Source: Lingula anatina (Eukaryota; Brachiopoda; Lingulata; Lingulida; Lingulidae). Taken from it: 37,570 bases of DNA. Positions 1-11,030 of the stretch are shown piece after piece; the stretch's first letter is position 1; every line of letters starts with the position of its first letter. The stretch is from the NCBI RefSeq assembly GCF_001039355.2, contig NW_019773829.1, forward strand, positions 1 to 37,570, read 5' to 3'. The translations under genes and the position numbers were made by a program. The notes beneath the pieces were generated by a model. It saw nothing but the letters and a program-made list of their open reading frames with translations, was not told the DNA's origin and did no database searches.

Positions 1-245
1 CACTTGATATCTATTATATATGTAGTTCAAATATGAAGTGGAAGTTTCAAATAACAAAAATAAACAGATTAAGTTTTATGATAATCTGAAATGTCATAAT
101 TATTCAAACCTCACAGAAAAAATTCATAACTATGAAAGCCTAAGTGTAAATAATATTAAAATGTAATGACAGGAATAAAAATCATTGATAATAATAAAAA
201 TAGAGAATTCTTTAAGACTTCTAAAAGATGAATTATTTTTATTAC

Positions 246-3200
246 CTGTAATTGCTAGGCTGTGCTCTGATCCACAACATAACTGAGATACCTGTGGAAT
301 GGACTCAATGGGTGTTGGGGTGAAATCACACAACTGACCACTCTGGACTGGTCTTCCTAACTGCCCATAGTCAGCCCTACCCCAACTGAACACCTGGCCA
401 TCATCTGAAACCCAGTGAAACTGATCTGAGGAATAATGTTCAAACTATTAAATTCAAACAAATTTTTAAAGTAGGGATGGGTTGAAACAGTCACACAACA
501 TAAAATACACTAATAAAAATAAAACATGTGCTTATGTTATCAAACAGCAGGTTAAAAATTGCAACTGATTTTTCTATTTTTATGATCCTAAGGAAGGATA
601 TTTACCAAATACAGTATCATATACCTGTGACTGCAAGGAGATGTGTCCACCCACTGTAGACTTGACACACTTTTTTATTTCTAAAAACTTTCTGTGACAC
701 GCAATGGGGTCTGTTCACCTGTGGCTGGGTACGTGGATTTAGTGCACATTGGCCATATTTATTGCAACCCCATACAAACACCTGGCCCTGATCTGGATAA
801 AGTAAAATTAAAAATTAAACCTTCAAATATCTTACATGCTCATGATCTATTACTTATTATTTTGTAAGCAGTGTTTATGTTTTTAAGCACTTCAAACTTC
901 TTGACAAAAAATTATCAATAACTTTGTTCACAGTTCCAAGGATTTCTATTTACTAATGTTTTTGTTTTAATTTGAAACACGTGTAATTTAATAAAAACTA
1001 ATTATTTTAAGATTACCTGACAAACATGCTGTGTGATGTGACCCTGCTACTACTTGTGTTGCAGTCATAGGACCACTTGGGAATGCCACTAAAATTTATA
1101 TACAAAATTTAGTTATAAGACTAAAAGTTATAAACAAAATGTTGTAAAATACTTTCAAGAGATAAAAAATAACAGAAAATAAATTAATCCAAAAGAAAAT
1201 CCTGTTGATTGCATACAAAGTGTCTTAAAATGATTCCAAGAGATCAAAAATAACAGATATGAATGTATTAAAACAAAAGAAAAATTTTATGGAAATATTG
1301 CTAGCACAAATTACTTACCTTCATTTGGGGTGGTCACAATTTTTGGGGGAACATCATTAACCAGTACACCTTGTTGTCCCTTTTTCCCACTTCCCATTGT
1401 TAAAACATTGCCTTTCTCTACATTCAAGAAGATGAAGATTGAAAATGTTCTTTTTTTGTATAACTTTATAACTACACCATGATACTGACAATTCATATCT
1501 TCGAAACATTAAAATGTAAAAATGCTAATGTCAAACAGAAAGATAAAAATATGATCATGTTTTACATATTCTGCCTACCTGTCAGAAGCACTGAATGTCT
1601 CAAACCAGTAGAGAGATCTTTGACTAGGCAATTCAAATTTACTGGTGTCTGGAAAAAAATTGATTGTGTCAGTTGAGATTTCATAATGCCTCAATTACAG
1701 TAATAATACTAGCTTTAAAAACACAAATGTATAGTATTAATATTGTGCTTCATATCAAAAGTTGGCAGTAAGCAAATGTGATTGAAATAAGTTTAGAGAT
1801 ACATTTGCAGTATATGGGTAGATCAATATTAAATCTAATCTATATAATGAAGTTAACTTCATGCTTACAAGAGCAACAACACACTACTGTATGAATACCT
1901 TAACAGTTAATCAACTCACTGGGCTTGAGACATAAGATTGCACAGGGGTCAAACCAAGCTGACCAAACATGTTAGAACCACATGCATACAGTTTTTTTTC
2001 ATCTGGAAACAAAACAAAAAAGGACTTAAAAATAAATATCTGGCATTCAACATGTAATGTAAGAAAATCTTAAAACCAACAAATTAACACAGCCAAATTT
2101 ACCTAAAAATATACACTTATTATTTTTACATAACGTTATAAAATGGTGTAAGAATATTACATCAAATAAAAATCCATAGAGAAAGGAAAAAGGTTTCCCA
2201 CTAATGTTACATTAAGGAAGTCTTTCTGAGAGTTTTAATTATTCTAAGACAGCTAGTTTCTCCTCCTCTAATAAAAAATCATTGCATACTTGATAACACC
2301 AAGGTGAAGTCCCATCCTCCTTTGGCACAAACAGTGAGTTCCTTTTCCAGTGCCTTCACTATCTGTGGCCTGAACATTTCTTCTGTATGTTGCAAACCAA
2401 GCTGACCCTTATTATTATTGCCACATGTAAATAACTGACCACTATCTGAAACATGTAATACTGTAGTAGTAAACAATTGTCATACTTAGAAGAATCCTAA
2501 AGAACTTCAAAAATTTAGTGACAAATTCTGTCCTTATGTACACAACATATCTATCCCACTTCCTCCTATAACACAGTTCAAAATTGTTTATTTATCCCTT
2601 ACCTGTAAGTAATAATGTATGTCCTCCTCCACCTGTGGCATGTCTCAAAGGTATGTTGAAGTCCTCTGTTGTTTTTGGCAACATTTGGTCTTCTGTATGT
2701 CCTAACGCAAGCTGACCATAACTGTTGGCACCCTAAAATTTCATTTTAAAAGAAAATTTAATAAATTAAATTAAATACAATAAATTAAATACCAAGATTA
2801 AAAGGTTTCACTCTGGCTAACTGTGGGGTCATTTCTAAAATTATAGTGTTTTTGGTTTTAGTTGAAAAGAGAATTAATGGATTTTAGATTTTAATCAATT
2901 CACAAAATTCACTTTGTCAAAGGGAATTTTTAACAAACATCAGACAAGGGCGTACCTTTTCAAAGCGCTCAATCAAGTTAAGATCAAAAGGGGCTTCCCA
3001 ATTATTAATAAACATTGCATTCAGGATTATTTAAAAGGGGGGGGGGGTGGCACGGATGCGAAGCTGACCCTCTCACCCCCCTCCCCAGCTCCTTTGCGGG
3101 GGGTTCGGGGCCCATGCAGTGCATGAAGGCCCCAAAAATGTTGGGTATTTTAGAGGGTGAATGGGGCCATTTGGAACTATAATTCAGTTAGTCAAAAGTC

Positions 3201-3522
3201 TAAATTCAAGAAGGGACCGTTGGTGTTATTTTTTCAAAAATCGAAGAGGGTGTTAGGGCCACCTTGACCCCCCCCTCCCTCAATCGGCCGCTGGCATTTG
3301 TGATTATAATGTAGGTCACAGCTTTTGACGACACAGAATGACACAATGCAAGCAGGTGTTTGTACCTTACCTTCTACAGAATAAAATTGCAGAAAGCACA
3401 TAACTAAAAGATTTCTTTTTAATTCTATTGGTTTTGCAAGGTTATAACGACTTGCAATAAGGACGATTTAATCTTAAAAATTCACAAACCCATGCAAAAA
3501 ACTTCCCGCAGGGGGCTTCCAT
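246..3522 (-). CDS. SERGEF: SERGEF (DelGEF), RCC1-repeat secretion-regulating protein; 9 coding exons, C-terminus outside window
   Basis: Coding exons on the minus strand are 3490-3522, 2603-2732, 2290-2445, 1920-2002, 1579-1648, 1319-1417, 1017-1088, 625-792 and 246-404. All junctions are GT-AG and the phases chain without a break, giving about 323 residues (human protein about 458). The start ATG (3520-3522) opens MEAPCGKFFAW, then exon 2 continues GANSYGQLALGHTED, exactly as the first RCC1 repeat of vertebrate SERGEF does. Later blades read DSGQLFTCGNNNKGQLGLQH, KGGWDFTLVLS, STGLRHSVLLT, DQGQVFVWGCNKYGQ, YSGWTHLLAVT and FSWGRADYGQLGR...CCGSEHSLAIT. The protein is a seven-bladed RCC1-like propeller, reported in mammals to bind the exocyst subunit Sec5 and affect secretion; GEF activity is uncertain. 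The most divergent exon is 1319-1417 (LTMGSGKKGQQGV), where the human blade is also poor. The last one or two blades must lie left of base 1. It sits head to head with NF-YA, start codons about 1 kb apart. Confidence 0.93.
1146..1286. repeat. degenerate direct duplication in a SERGEF intron
   Basis: Two AT-rich blocks, 1146-1200 and 1227-1286, share the order AAAAT..TTC-CAAGAGAT, AAAAATAACAGA, then AAAGAAAA, offset by about 81 bases. Both lie in the intron between the exons at 1017 and 1319. This looks like an old local tandem duplication. Confidence 0.5.
3036..3295. repeat. GC-rich low-complexity insert in SERGEF intron 1
   Basis: A GC-rich island starts at an 11-base G run (3038-3048), followed by C-rich and G-rich runs (3075-3110, 3268-3283) in an otherwise AT-rich intron. 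Composition differs sharply from both sides, which suggests an inserted repeat. I see no clear terminal repeats or coding frame. Confidence 0.4.
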
Positions 3523-3960
3523 TTTGAAGTGCCCCGTATGTAGGTTAGAGATATGATCTCACGTGACCAAAATCTGTTCTCTGATTGGTGAACAGGTGCC
3601 AGCACACGATTGGGCTTTTATCTCCTTTGAACAATTCGCCCCAAAAAAGAAGTAGAATTATATGAAAAAGAGAATAACTTATCAATTTTTTAAGACAATA
3701 AGTTTGAAAATTTAGATTTAATGAATACACATTCAAATGCGTGTAACATTTTTTAGTCTCAAAATATTGCTTTTTTTACAATACATGCAAATTATTGACA
3801 TTATCATGCGAGGGAGGGAGCGCGCTAGACAGAAGTGCACCAATAGAGGTGAAGCTTGTGCTCTGGATGGCTCATGATTCGCCGTCCATTTCAGATTGAT
3901 TTCCATAGCCAATCAACTCGGGTTCGTCCGGATTTCACCCAATGTAAGTGCTCCTTATTC
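3523..3960. promoter_or_regulatory. divergent SERGEF / NF-YA promoter region with CCAAT cluster
   Basis: This is the gap between the SERGEF start codon (3522, minus) and a likely NF-YA non-coding first exon that would end at a GTAAGT donor (3944). It holds five CCAAT pentamers: ATTGG at 3584-3588 (in CTGATTGGTG) and 3609-3613, and CCAAT at 3840-3844, 3909-3913 (in AGCCAATCA) and 3939-3943. There is also a TCACGTGA E-box palindrome at 3559-3566. CTGATTGG and AGCCAATCA match the preferred NF-Y flanks. No TATA box is evident at a convincing position for either gene. Transcription start sites are inferred, not seen. Confidence 0.6.
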
Positions 3961-4549
3961 TTATGTTCTTGTTGACAGTTGTAGACGCACGTGTTGAAAC
4001 AAAATATAAACAGGAAATGAGCCCAAAACCGGACGATTACTTTATTAGCCAAAAAAGACAATGTTTATGTATATTGTAGTAGACCTTTGTGTATCGGGTT
4101 ACAATTTACGTCTAGATCATTAACATACAGAATCACACATCACGTTGTTAAGGTGTACACTTAATGCAGTACGTTGATTTGTTTTGGATCTAGTCTAGTT
4201 CTTTTTGGCGTAATTAAGCATTAGATGCATGAAAATTTGAGAGCAATGATGTTAACAAGAACTGTATTATGCTTTGGGCTGACAAGCTTCTTGCACCTGT
4301 ACCTCTTGCATTGTTATCTGTATGTCATGCACAAATATTTCGACATGTACAAAAATTCTGTTTTTGTTAAACAACCAAGGCACTGCATATTTTAGCATGT
4401 TACTTATGACTGGTAGATGGTTCCAAAATATGTAGAAAAATACAATGTTTCATGTTGACATCACAGAAAAATTACAGCTGGGCATATAATTTTATGACAT
4501 TCTTAATTTGTGTGAGGTCATATTTATTATTTTACAGTAAGGCATTGAG

Positions 4550-7500
4550 ATGGAGCAATTTCAAGTGACCACAGCATCTGATGGTCAGCAGCAGCCCTCA
4601 CAAGTTATCATGCAGCCTTCACAAGTCCAAGGCTTGCAAACACAGGGACAGGTATAGGAATAACTGTATTAAATACAAATAATCAGTATAAAATATTTCA
4701 ATAAGTATCAAGGAAAAAAGATCCATATATATCTATCAGACAAATTGAAAGTTTGGAAGTGTTTGTCCTGTTGCATTCATTGAGGTTAATCAGTGTTGTT
4801 AAAGCTTCTGCTATGTCCATGCAATAATTAAAATTCTAATATAAACTTAATTTTAAATGTTGGGAATTAATAAAAAGGTTTATAATGTCAATGTCTATTT
4901 TATTTAGTTGGTACAGATAAATCAAGGCCAACTAATGTCTGGCCAGCAGATTATCACCATGCCCCAGGGACAGACTCTGCAACTAGCTGGACAGCAGGGA
5001 TTTCAGCAGGTTAGGAAAAAAATTCATTTATGTACATATACCCCTTCAAAGTATGTTACAATTAAATTCTGTCGTGAACCAAGTCGTGTACAGTTTTGAT
5101 TTGTAACAGTAACTTAAAAACAACCCACTAGGAGTCTGAATCTGATGAAGGCTGTTGAAATACCCACTCAGTGGTACGTACTCTTATTCTTAATATCTTT
5201 TAATAATACAAGATAACTTTGTAATGCTTGTTTATTCCTCCCTCTCCTCCCACAGCCCAACATTTTGTTAATAATGTAATAATCTTTATTAATGGTAGTT
5301 TAGTTTAAATGATGGCAGTGTCAGCCACAGTATATTGGCTAGAATGTTGTCATGTGTCAGCAAGCATGGTAATGGGAATGCTGTAGAACACTGCTTACAT
5401 TTACTCTGTACATGTTATTTACAGAATTTTTTTTCGCCAACATGCTCATATATTCTTTTGTTTTATGCATTTCAATGTTCCAAAGTGTATGTTGTTTGAT
5501 TATAAATTAATTTACAATTCATAGCAAACATTTACACTGAAATTAGTACTCAGCAGAGAACAATAGAATAACAGTGCACTTAAGAGGTTTTCCATGACTT
5601 AATAGTACACATTTATATAAAGTTCAGTTTGACTAATTTCTGCCCATCTAAACAAATTGGTGTTAAATAAAAGCAGAAGAGAGCAAACATTCTGGCCTAG
5701 CTAGCTTGATTATTCCACAAATCATTGTTGCTGGAAATTCACAGACCACGTCAATATTTATTAGCATGGAAAGTCTTTTCACCTGTGAAGATGGGCTATT
5801 TGTGAGTGACATCACTTTCCAGTTTATCAGCTCCAACCCCTGTAACATCTTTTCAACACCTAGGACATTGCAGGACACTGACACAATTGACTGGAAAGTG
5901 AAGCCACATGCATATTGCCTTTATATTCAGGGATCATGTTAGTATTATAGCAATTTTACAATATTCTATATCATCTTTAAGGTGCACAGTGTAGGATTTT
6001 CTTGACACTTGCCATATTTCTGTTATAATCAGGGAGAATTAAATTCCTCAACCCATGCTTAAAGTAATTGTTTTGCCATTCTCACTAGCTCAATTCTCAT
6101 GCTAACTTCTGGATTCTGCACAATTTAAAACTTGGCAAGATGGTTGACCATGGTGAGGTTCTTTGGAGTGGTTAAATTTGATTATTTTATACAAGATTTA
6201 TCAAAGAAATATCTCTCCAAATATGAACAAAAAGTATAACTTGGCCTCAGATATGTTCATCAAGAAATTGTTTATGTACCTAGGGAGTGTTTAAAATCCT
6301 ACACTTTGTTACTTTAAGCAAAACCATGTTGCTTAAAGGAATAATAACTCTTCGTATGAGATCTATATTTCACAATAAAAACATTGTGAATAACTCATAG
6401 AAATATGATGTATTCTGTTTTACCACAAAAATGGCAGTTATAGCTATTATGCTGATATCTGAGCTTGTCTTTAGACCACGTGACCTCCAATGATGGCTAT
6501 ACTCTGTTAAAAAGATTTTAACAAAAAACCAAACTTTTTAGAAAAAAAAAACAGGGACTACCTTTGAATGTAAAAATGGATTCATTAACCATTGGTTAGT
6601 ATGGGAAAATTGTTGTTTACTCCAGGAAAATTCATTTTTTGGCCGAAACAAAGAGTTATTATCCCTTTAACAATTATTTCATATGCCAGCATGAACCTAC
6701 ACATGAGTAAGCTGCTGAAGATATGACTTCATTGTTAACTAGCAGAGTATTTGCAACGGTAATTAATATCTTACAGACACAACCTTTACAGTTTCAAGTT
6801 GGACAGCACCAACAACAACAGCAGCAAAATCAATCACAGCAGGTAAACCTTATGAAGAGTTTGACTATATTAGAAGTGGACATATGAAACCAAATTGTGA
6901 TTGAATTGTGTTTTTAGAATCCATGCCCATGGAAATTGGGAGTACAAGGATGGTTGGCTTTTTATATGATCAAAATATTTTAGTAGCTTTGCTTCATTGC
7001 CTTGCTATGTGCTTTTATAGCTGATGCTTCTCTAGTAAAATGTGTGCAGTGGTGCCAAAATGCAGATGCACAGAAACTTAATCGTATTCTATACATTTCA
7101 GATTCAGGTTCTACAGGTTGGGCAACAGTTGACTAATTCACAAGGACAACAGGTGAGTTTACTCTGATAAAATGTTGTTCATGTCAGATGAAAACACCGG
7201 ATATCATGGCTTAAGTAGAAAAAAGTAAATTTAAATTGGGAAATACATACACAGGTCTTGATTTTGATAAGTCAAGCAAATGAGATAAGGTCTTCATCAT
7301 TAACAGTCTAAAATTGCCTTGTTCAGCAGTAGTACTATTCTTTAAAATTCTAGATAATCATTCAACAACCCCAGGGTCAGGGTCAGCAGGCAGTGACTGG
7401 GCAGATTATCCAGATTGGGGACAGTCAGGCCATCATCTACCAGCCTGCAGGGGGAGGGGACAATGTGGCTCAGATGTTACAAATACAGCAACCTAACCAG

Positions 7501-8757
7501 CAAGGTACAGCTGTTAGAGTGAATGGGGGATATGTATACATACACACATTGCACACACACACAAAAGCACAACCATTGAATATTGAAAAACAAAGTACTA
7601 TTTATTTTCACTATAAGCCTGGTAATATGGTATTTCTGGCTACTGAATGCAGTATTTGCTGTGGTGTCATAAGCGAACTTTTACTGCAATCAACCTACAG
7701 TATGGTGTGTGTATATCGGCTCCTCAACAACTTAAGCGTTAAAGGGATAATAACTCTTCGTATGAGATCTATATTTCATAATAAAAACATTGTGAATAAC
7801 TCATAGAAATATAATATATTCTGTTGTACCACAAAAATGGCAGTTATAGCTATTATTCTGATATCTGAGCTTGTCTTTAGACCATGTGACCTCCACTGAT
7901 GGCTATACTCTGTTATAATCTCTTAAGAGATTTTAACAAAAAAACCAAACTTTTTAGAAAAAAACCAGGGACTAACTTTGAATGTAAATTGATTCATTAA
8001 CCATTGGTAAGTATGGGAAACTTGTTGTTTTCTCCAGGAAAATTCATTTTTTGGCCGAAACGAAGAGTTATTATCCCTTTAACTATGTTGGAACATACAT
8101 TTCACCACTGCCAACTATGTTTCATTGTAGCAGGTCAGGTTATCCAGATTCCTACCAGTCTAGCCACCCAGACAGCCCAGGCCTCCACTGCCAGTAGTAT
8201 GCCCACCACTATCACTATTCCTGGCACAGGGGGGCAGGGACAGGTTATCATGGTGAGGCTGCTTTGGGTCTTCCCATCTGTTTGATGAACTTCAAATCCA
8301 TGTTTCAGTAGTGTGTTGGTCATTTTGAATGGTTTTGACTTGTAAGGATATGTTTAGTTTGTTAGTTTTTGTTCACTGATAATGTAAAATATTTCTAGGG
8401 AAGAGAAAATTACCACACAATGTAAAAATAGTGATAGCTTTGCTTCACATGCTAAATGGTGAAACCATTTTTGATTTAAATCTGCTATGCAAGTTTATTT
8501 ACTCTCATAAGGGCATTTTACTTAGCAAAATATTCATGTTTATAGACATATCTCACTTGTTACAGATGGTCCCAACCAACACAACATCCACAGCCTCTGG
8601 AGGTGGAGCTGCCATGCAGAGGTTGCCCCTCCCTGGTCAGGAGGTTATGGAGGAGGAGCCATTGTACGTGAATGCCAAGCAATATCACAGGATACTCAAA
8701 CGGCGGCAAGCCAGGGCTAAATTGGAGGCAGAGGGAAAAATACCAAAGGAGAGGAAA
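4550..8757 (+). CDS. NFYA: NF-YA, CCAAT-binding factor subunit A; 7 coding exons, DNA-binding terminal exon not found
   Basis: Coding exons are 4550-4651, 4908-5009, 6777-6842, 7102-7152, 7354-7504, 8134-8252 and 8566-8757, all GT-AG with continuous phase, giving 261 residues. A splice acceptor (TTACAG, 4537) precedes the ATG by 12 bases, so a non-coding 5' exon exists upstream. Residues 1 to about 195 form the Gln-rich activation domain ([15 protein letters not shown], repeated GQ and QQ tracts, [19 protein letters not shown]). The last exon carries [46 protein letters not shown]. This is the A1 helix that docks on the NF-YB/NF-YC histone-fold dimer, nearly identical to vertebrates. The exon ends at a good donor (GTAAGT, 8758) just before the expected linker and A2 helix (HESRHRHAM...GGRF) that contacts CCAAT. 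No such exon is recognisable to 37570. Three TTAA-flanked MITEs occupy its introns. Confidence 0.93.
5977..6317. mobile_element. TTAA-flanked MITE A in NF-YA intron 2
   Basis: TTAA at 5977-5980 and 6314-6317 brackets about 333 bases whose ends are inverted: AGTGTAGGATTTT (5988-6000) faces AAAATCCTACACT near 6292-6304. No coding frame is present. TTAA duplications are typical of piggyBac-type transposition, so this may be a non-autonomous element of that class; the TIR itself is not one I recognise. Confidence 0.65.
6333..6670. mobile_element. TTAA-flanked MITE B, copy 1, in NF-YA intron 2
   Basis: TTAA at 6333-6336 and 6667-6670 encloses an element with terminal inverted repeats beginning AAGGAATAATAACTCTTCGT and the complement of ACAAAGAGTTATTATCCCT. 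It begins 16 bases after MITE A. It is nearly identical, in the same orientation, to the copy at 7739-8082. Non-coding. Confidence 0.85.
7739..8082. mobile_element. TTAA-flanked MITE B, copy 2, in NF-YA intron 5
   Basis: Second copy of the 6333-6670 element, bracketed by TTAA at 7739-7742 and 8079-8082. The inverted ends here are cleaner (AAAGGGATAATAACTCTTCG against CGAAGAGTTATTATCCCTTT). It ends about 50 bases before the exon at 8134, so it has replaced much of the region upstream of that acceptor. Confidence 0.88.
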
Positions 8758-8880
8758 GTAAGTTGTTTGGTCAGTCCTTGAAATATTCCTGTATCTTGAT
8801 GTCATGTAAATGATGTTGATAGTTTACCATGACAGTTTGTCAGCCTTTAGTTTTACATAATATAATTTACATATATAATT

Positions 8881-8908
8881 GTACCACCAGCGTTAGCGCT
8901 GGCGGTAC
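8881..8908. repeat. GTAC-ended perfect-type palindrome (12-bp arms)
   Basis: GTACCACCAGCG (8881-8892), a 4-base TTAG spacer and CGCTGGCGGTAC (8897-8908) form a hairpin with one G:T-type mismatch across the arms. It marks the abrupt change from AT-rich DNA to the GC-rich minisatellite that follows, so it is probably one terminus of an insertion. Confidence 0.6.
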
Positions 8909-8930
8909 ACATGGTTTCGGTCCCGTCCGG

Positions 8931-8985
8931 ATCGTTCCGCCGGCTCCGTTGGCTCCGCCGGCTCCGCCGGCTCCGCCGGACGGCT
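8931..8985. repeat. 9-bp GC-rich minisatellite (GGCTCCGCC unit)
   Basis: At least four near-perfect copies of GGCTCCGCC (one reads GGCTCCGTT) run from about 8942 to 8979, bounded by CGTCCGG and CCGGACGG blocks. The motif stands out in an AT-rich window and follows the 8881-8908 palindrome. The expansion has no coding role that I can see. Confidence 0.75.
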
Positions 8986-10380
8986 ACCGTTACCGCTTCT
9001 CCTCCTAGACGGTAAGGGCCCCCGTACCCATCTCATGGATTTAGGTCACCTATAATCTCAACTCGTTCCACGTAAAATTTGGGCTTTGTCGGTATTGGGG
9101 TCTGGGTGTGGCACTCATTGCAATGCACCTTTGTCTAAAAATGGCAAAATTAAATGCTAATTATCTACCCTACGGAAGGAGTTATGGGAAAAATTTCTAT
9201 AGACGGCTTTCCAAAAGTCATATGTGTAGATTTCAAATATACCCTTGGATTTGACCTTTGACCTTTACTTCTAGGTCAAATGGGCCAAAATTTTCAAAAA
9301 AATGAAATTTTTTACNGCTACTAATATGCAGTGTACGTGCGCTCATATCTTATACACCTCGGTCTTTGGTTTTCTACATTTTCTTTTATGGTCTTCATTC
9401 TTTGCTGTAAAATAAATTAGTTTTATCCTTAACCTTTACTTGTCCGATGAGTCTTTATTCAAAGCCACTCCTCAGTCTCTCCTCCGTTTACGGTTTTCGT
9501 CCCTACACCTTGGATTGTTACCACTGCAGGCAGTCTTTGAACGTTTGTTAAGTTAGTTATCTTCTCTCTTTCATATACCCTGCAGTAATTCATCATTTTA
9601 CTCGGTTTAATATAAAAAAACACAAATTTAATGCTAAATTGTACATGTAGACATGATCATGCGCAGCAGACGATTCCGGTCTCCCTCCAGTATGGCTGCC
9701 GTTTGTTTTGATGACGAGGGCTACAACGGGTTAATATAGCAATACGACTGGCAGATCTAATTTCTCGAAAGTAAGGCAATGGAAAGCCGAGGTCGGCCTA
9801 TTTATTAGCTCAATTGATATTTTGTAGAATTTAGAGGCTAAAAAACACCAAAGATTGTCTTGTGGCCTGTTTCTCTTATCGAGGCCCAACATTTTTTTCC
9901 TGTGCTGCTTCTACGGTGGAGTTATTCTCAGATTATCATGATTATAAATGCTATACGCAGCTTCTCCAGTTATTGTTATACAGGTATGGTGTACCGCATA
10001 TTATATTCATAGGGAAATACAACCATGCACTCGGCAATGCAGGATTTTTGTACTTATAACGAAATTTCAATTATTATCAAACACTATTGATAGTGTCAAA
10101 ATTATTACCTAGTGGTGGCAGTGTATTTGATGGCATGATTGAAAACCATTTGTGTTGTCTTCAGTGTAAAGAACAAATTTAGAAAAGAGTGTAGGGAGAC
10201 CAGAGAAGAATTTCATCAGCTGTGTTAAGTTATAAGAATGATGTGATTTTTTCTTCAGTCAACAGCTGATATTGATGTCTATCAGGACATCTTCCTCTTC
10301 TTACGCCTGTGTTGAGAGAGTTTATCTTGTTAAGTGATTGCCTTATACATTGTCGCAATGTGGTTTCCTTCTACATGTAC
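8986..10380. other. non-coding stretch after NF-YA, probable old insertion
   Basis: No supported gene. It contains a nuclear-receptor-like direct repeat, TGACCTTTGACCT (9252-9264), with a further AGGTCA at 9273-9278, and a short ATGGCTGCC start-like context at 9692 that stops after 15 codons. The span is bounded by two GTAC-ended palindromes (8881-8908, 10436-10459) and could be one repeat unit. Confidence 0.35.
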
Positions 10381-10397
10381 ATGTGCAGTAGCCTATG

Positions 10398-10423
10398 TGT
10401 GTGTGTGTGTGTGGGGGGGGGGG
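10398..10423. repeat. GT microsatellite followed by a G run
   Basis: A (GT)n tract of about 16 bases merges into 11 G residues. Simple repeat. Confidence 0.85.
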
Positions 10424-10435
10424 ATTAATTTTTAT

Positions 10436-10459
10436 GTACAGACACAAATGTGTCTGTAC
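10436..10459. repeat. GTAC-ended perfect palindrome (11-bp arms)
   Basis: GTACAGACACA (10436-10446), AA, TGTGTCTGTAC (10449-10459): a perfect hairpin with a two-base loop. Like the palindrome at 8881 it begins and ends with GTAC. Confidence 0.8.
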
Positions 10460-10570
10460 GCATCACCTGCGTCTGTCGTCGCCGTGCACTTTCAGCGTTA
10501 ACACGGTAAGTGAAAGACAGTTTTTATTTTTTGCTTTATATTTACAGAGCTGATGAATATACATAAAACG

Positions 10571-10985
10571 CAGGTCAGGTTCGAAAATCAGCATGATCGG
10601 GCCATTATTTTAGCAGTTATGCTGTTTTTTTCACTTTTCAGCATATATTCAAAACTGTAAACACATTTCAAGGAAAACCAATAGGCCTGTTGCCATAAAA
10701 CTCACAGGAGTAATCAATCTTACTAAAACACAGGTCAAATTCGAAAATCAGCATTATCGGACCATTATTTTAGAAGTTATGCTGTTTTCTCACTTTTCAT
10801 CATATATGCAACACTGTAAACGCATTTCAAGGAAAACCAATAGGCTCATTGACATGAAAATCACAGGAGTGCTTTATCTTACTAAAATACAGGTCGAGTT
10901 GGAAAATAAGCTTGATTGGTTCAGTTTTGATGCAGTTATGCCTTGTTTTGTTTATAAGTGTTTTTACCTCAGATTCAATTCTTAG
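10571..10985. repeat. three tandem copies of a ~160-bp satellite unit
   Basis: Copies begin at 10571, 10731 and 10890 with CAGGTC(A/G)(G/A)(G/A)TT(C/G)(G)GAAAAT. Shared landmarks include ATCAGCAT-ATCGG, CCATTATTTTAG-AGTTATGCTG and AAGGAAAACCAATAGG. The third copy decays after about 100 bases. Spacing of 160 and 159 bases shows true tandem origin. Confidence 0.85.
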
Positions 10986-11030
10986 GCATGTTTACAGTTT
11001 CATTATTGAACTAATTAGATGCGTATAACT

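Noticed and set aside
8881-8908. Palindrome as a Helitron 3' hairpin
   Set aside because: No CTRR end at the expected distance on either strand.
9692-9740. ATGGCTGCC start-like sequence, possible first exon of an unknown gene
   Set aside because: Frame ends after 15 codons and no following exon could be tied to it.
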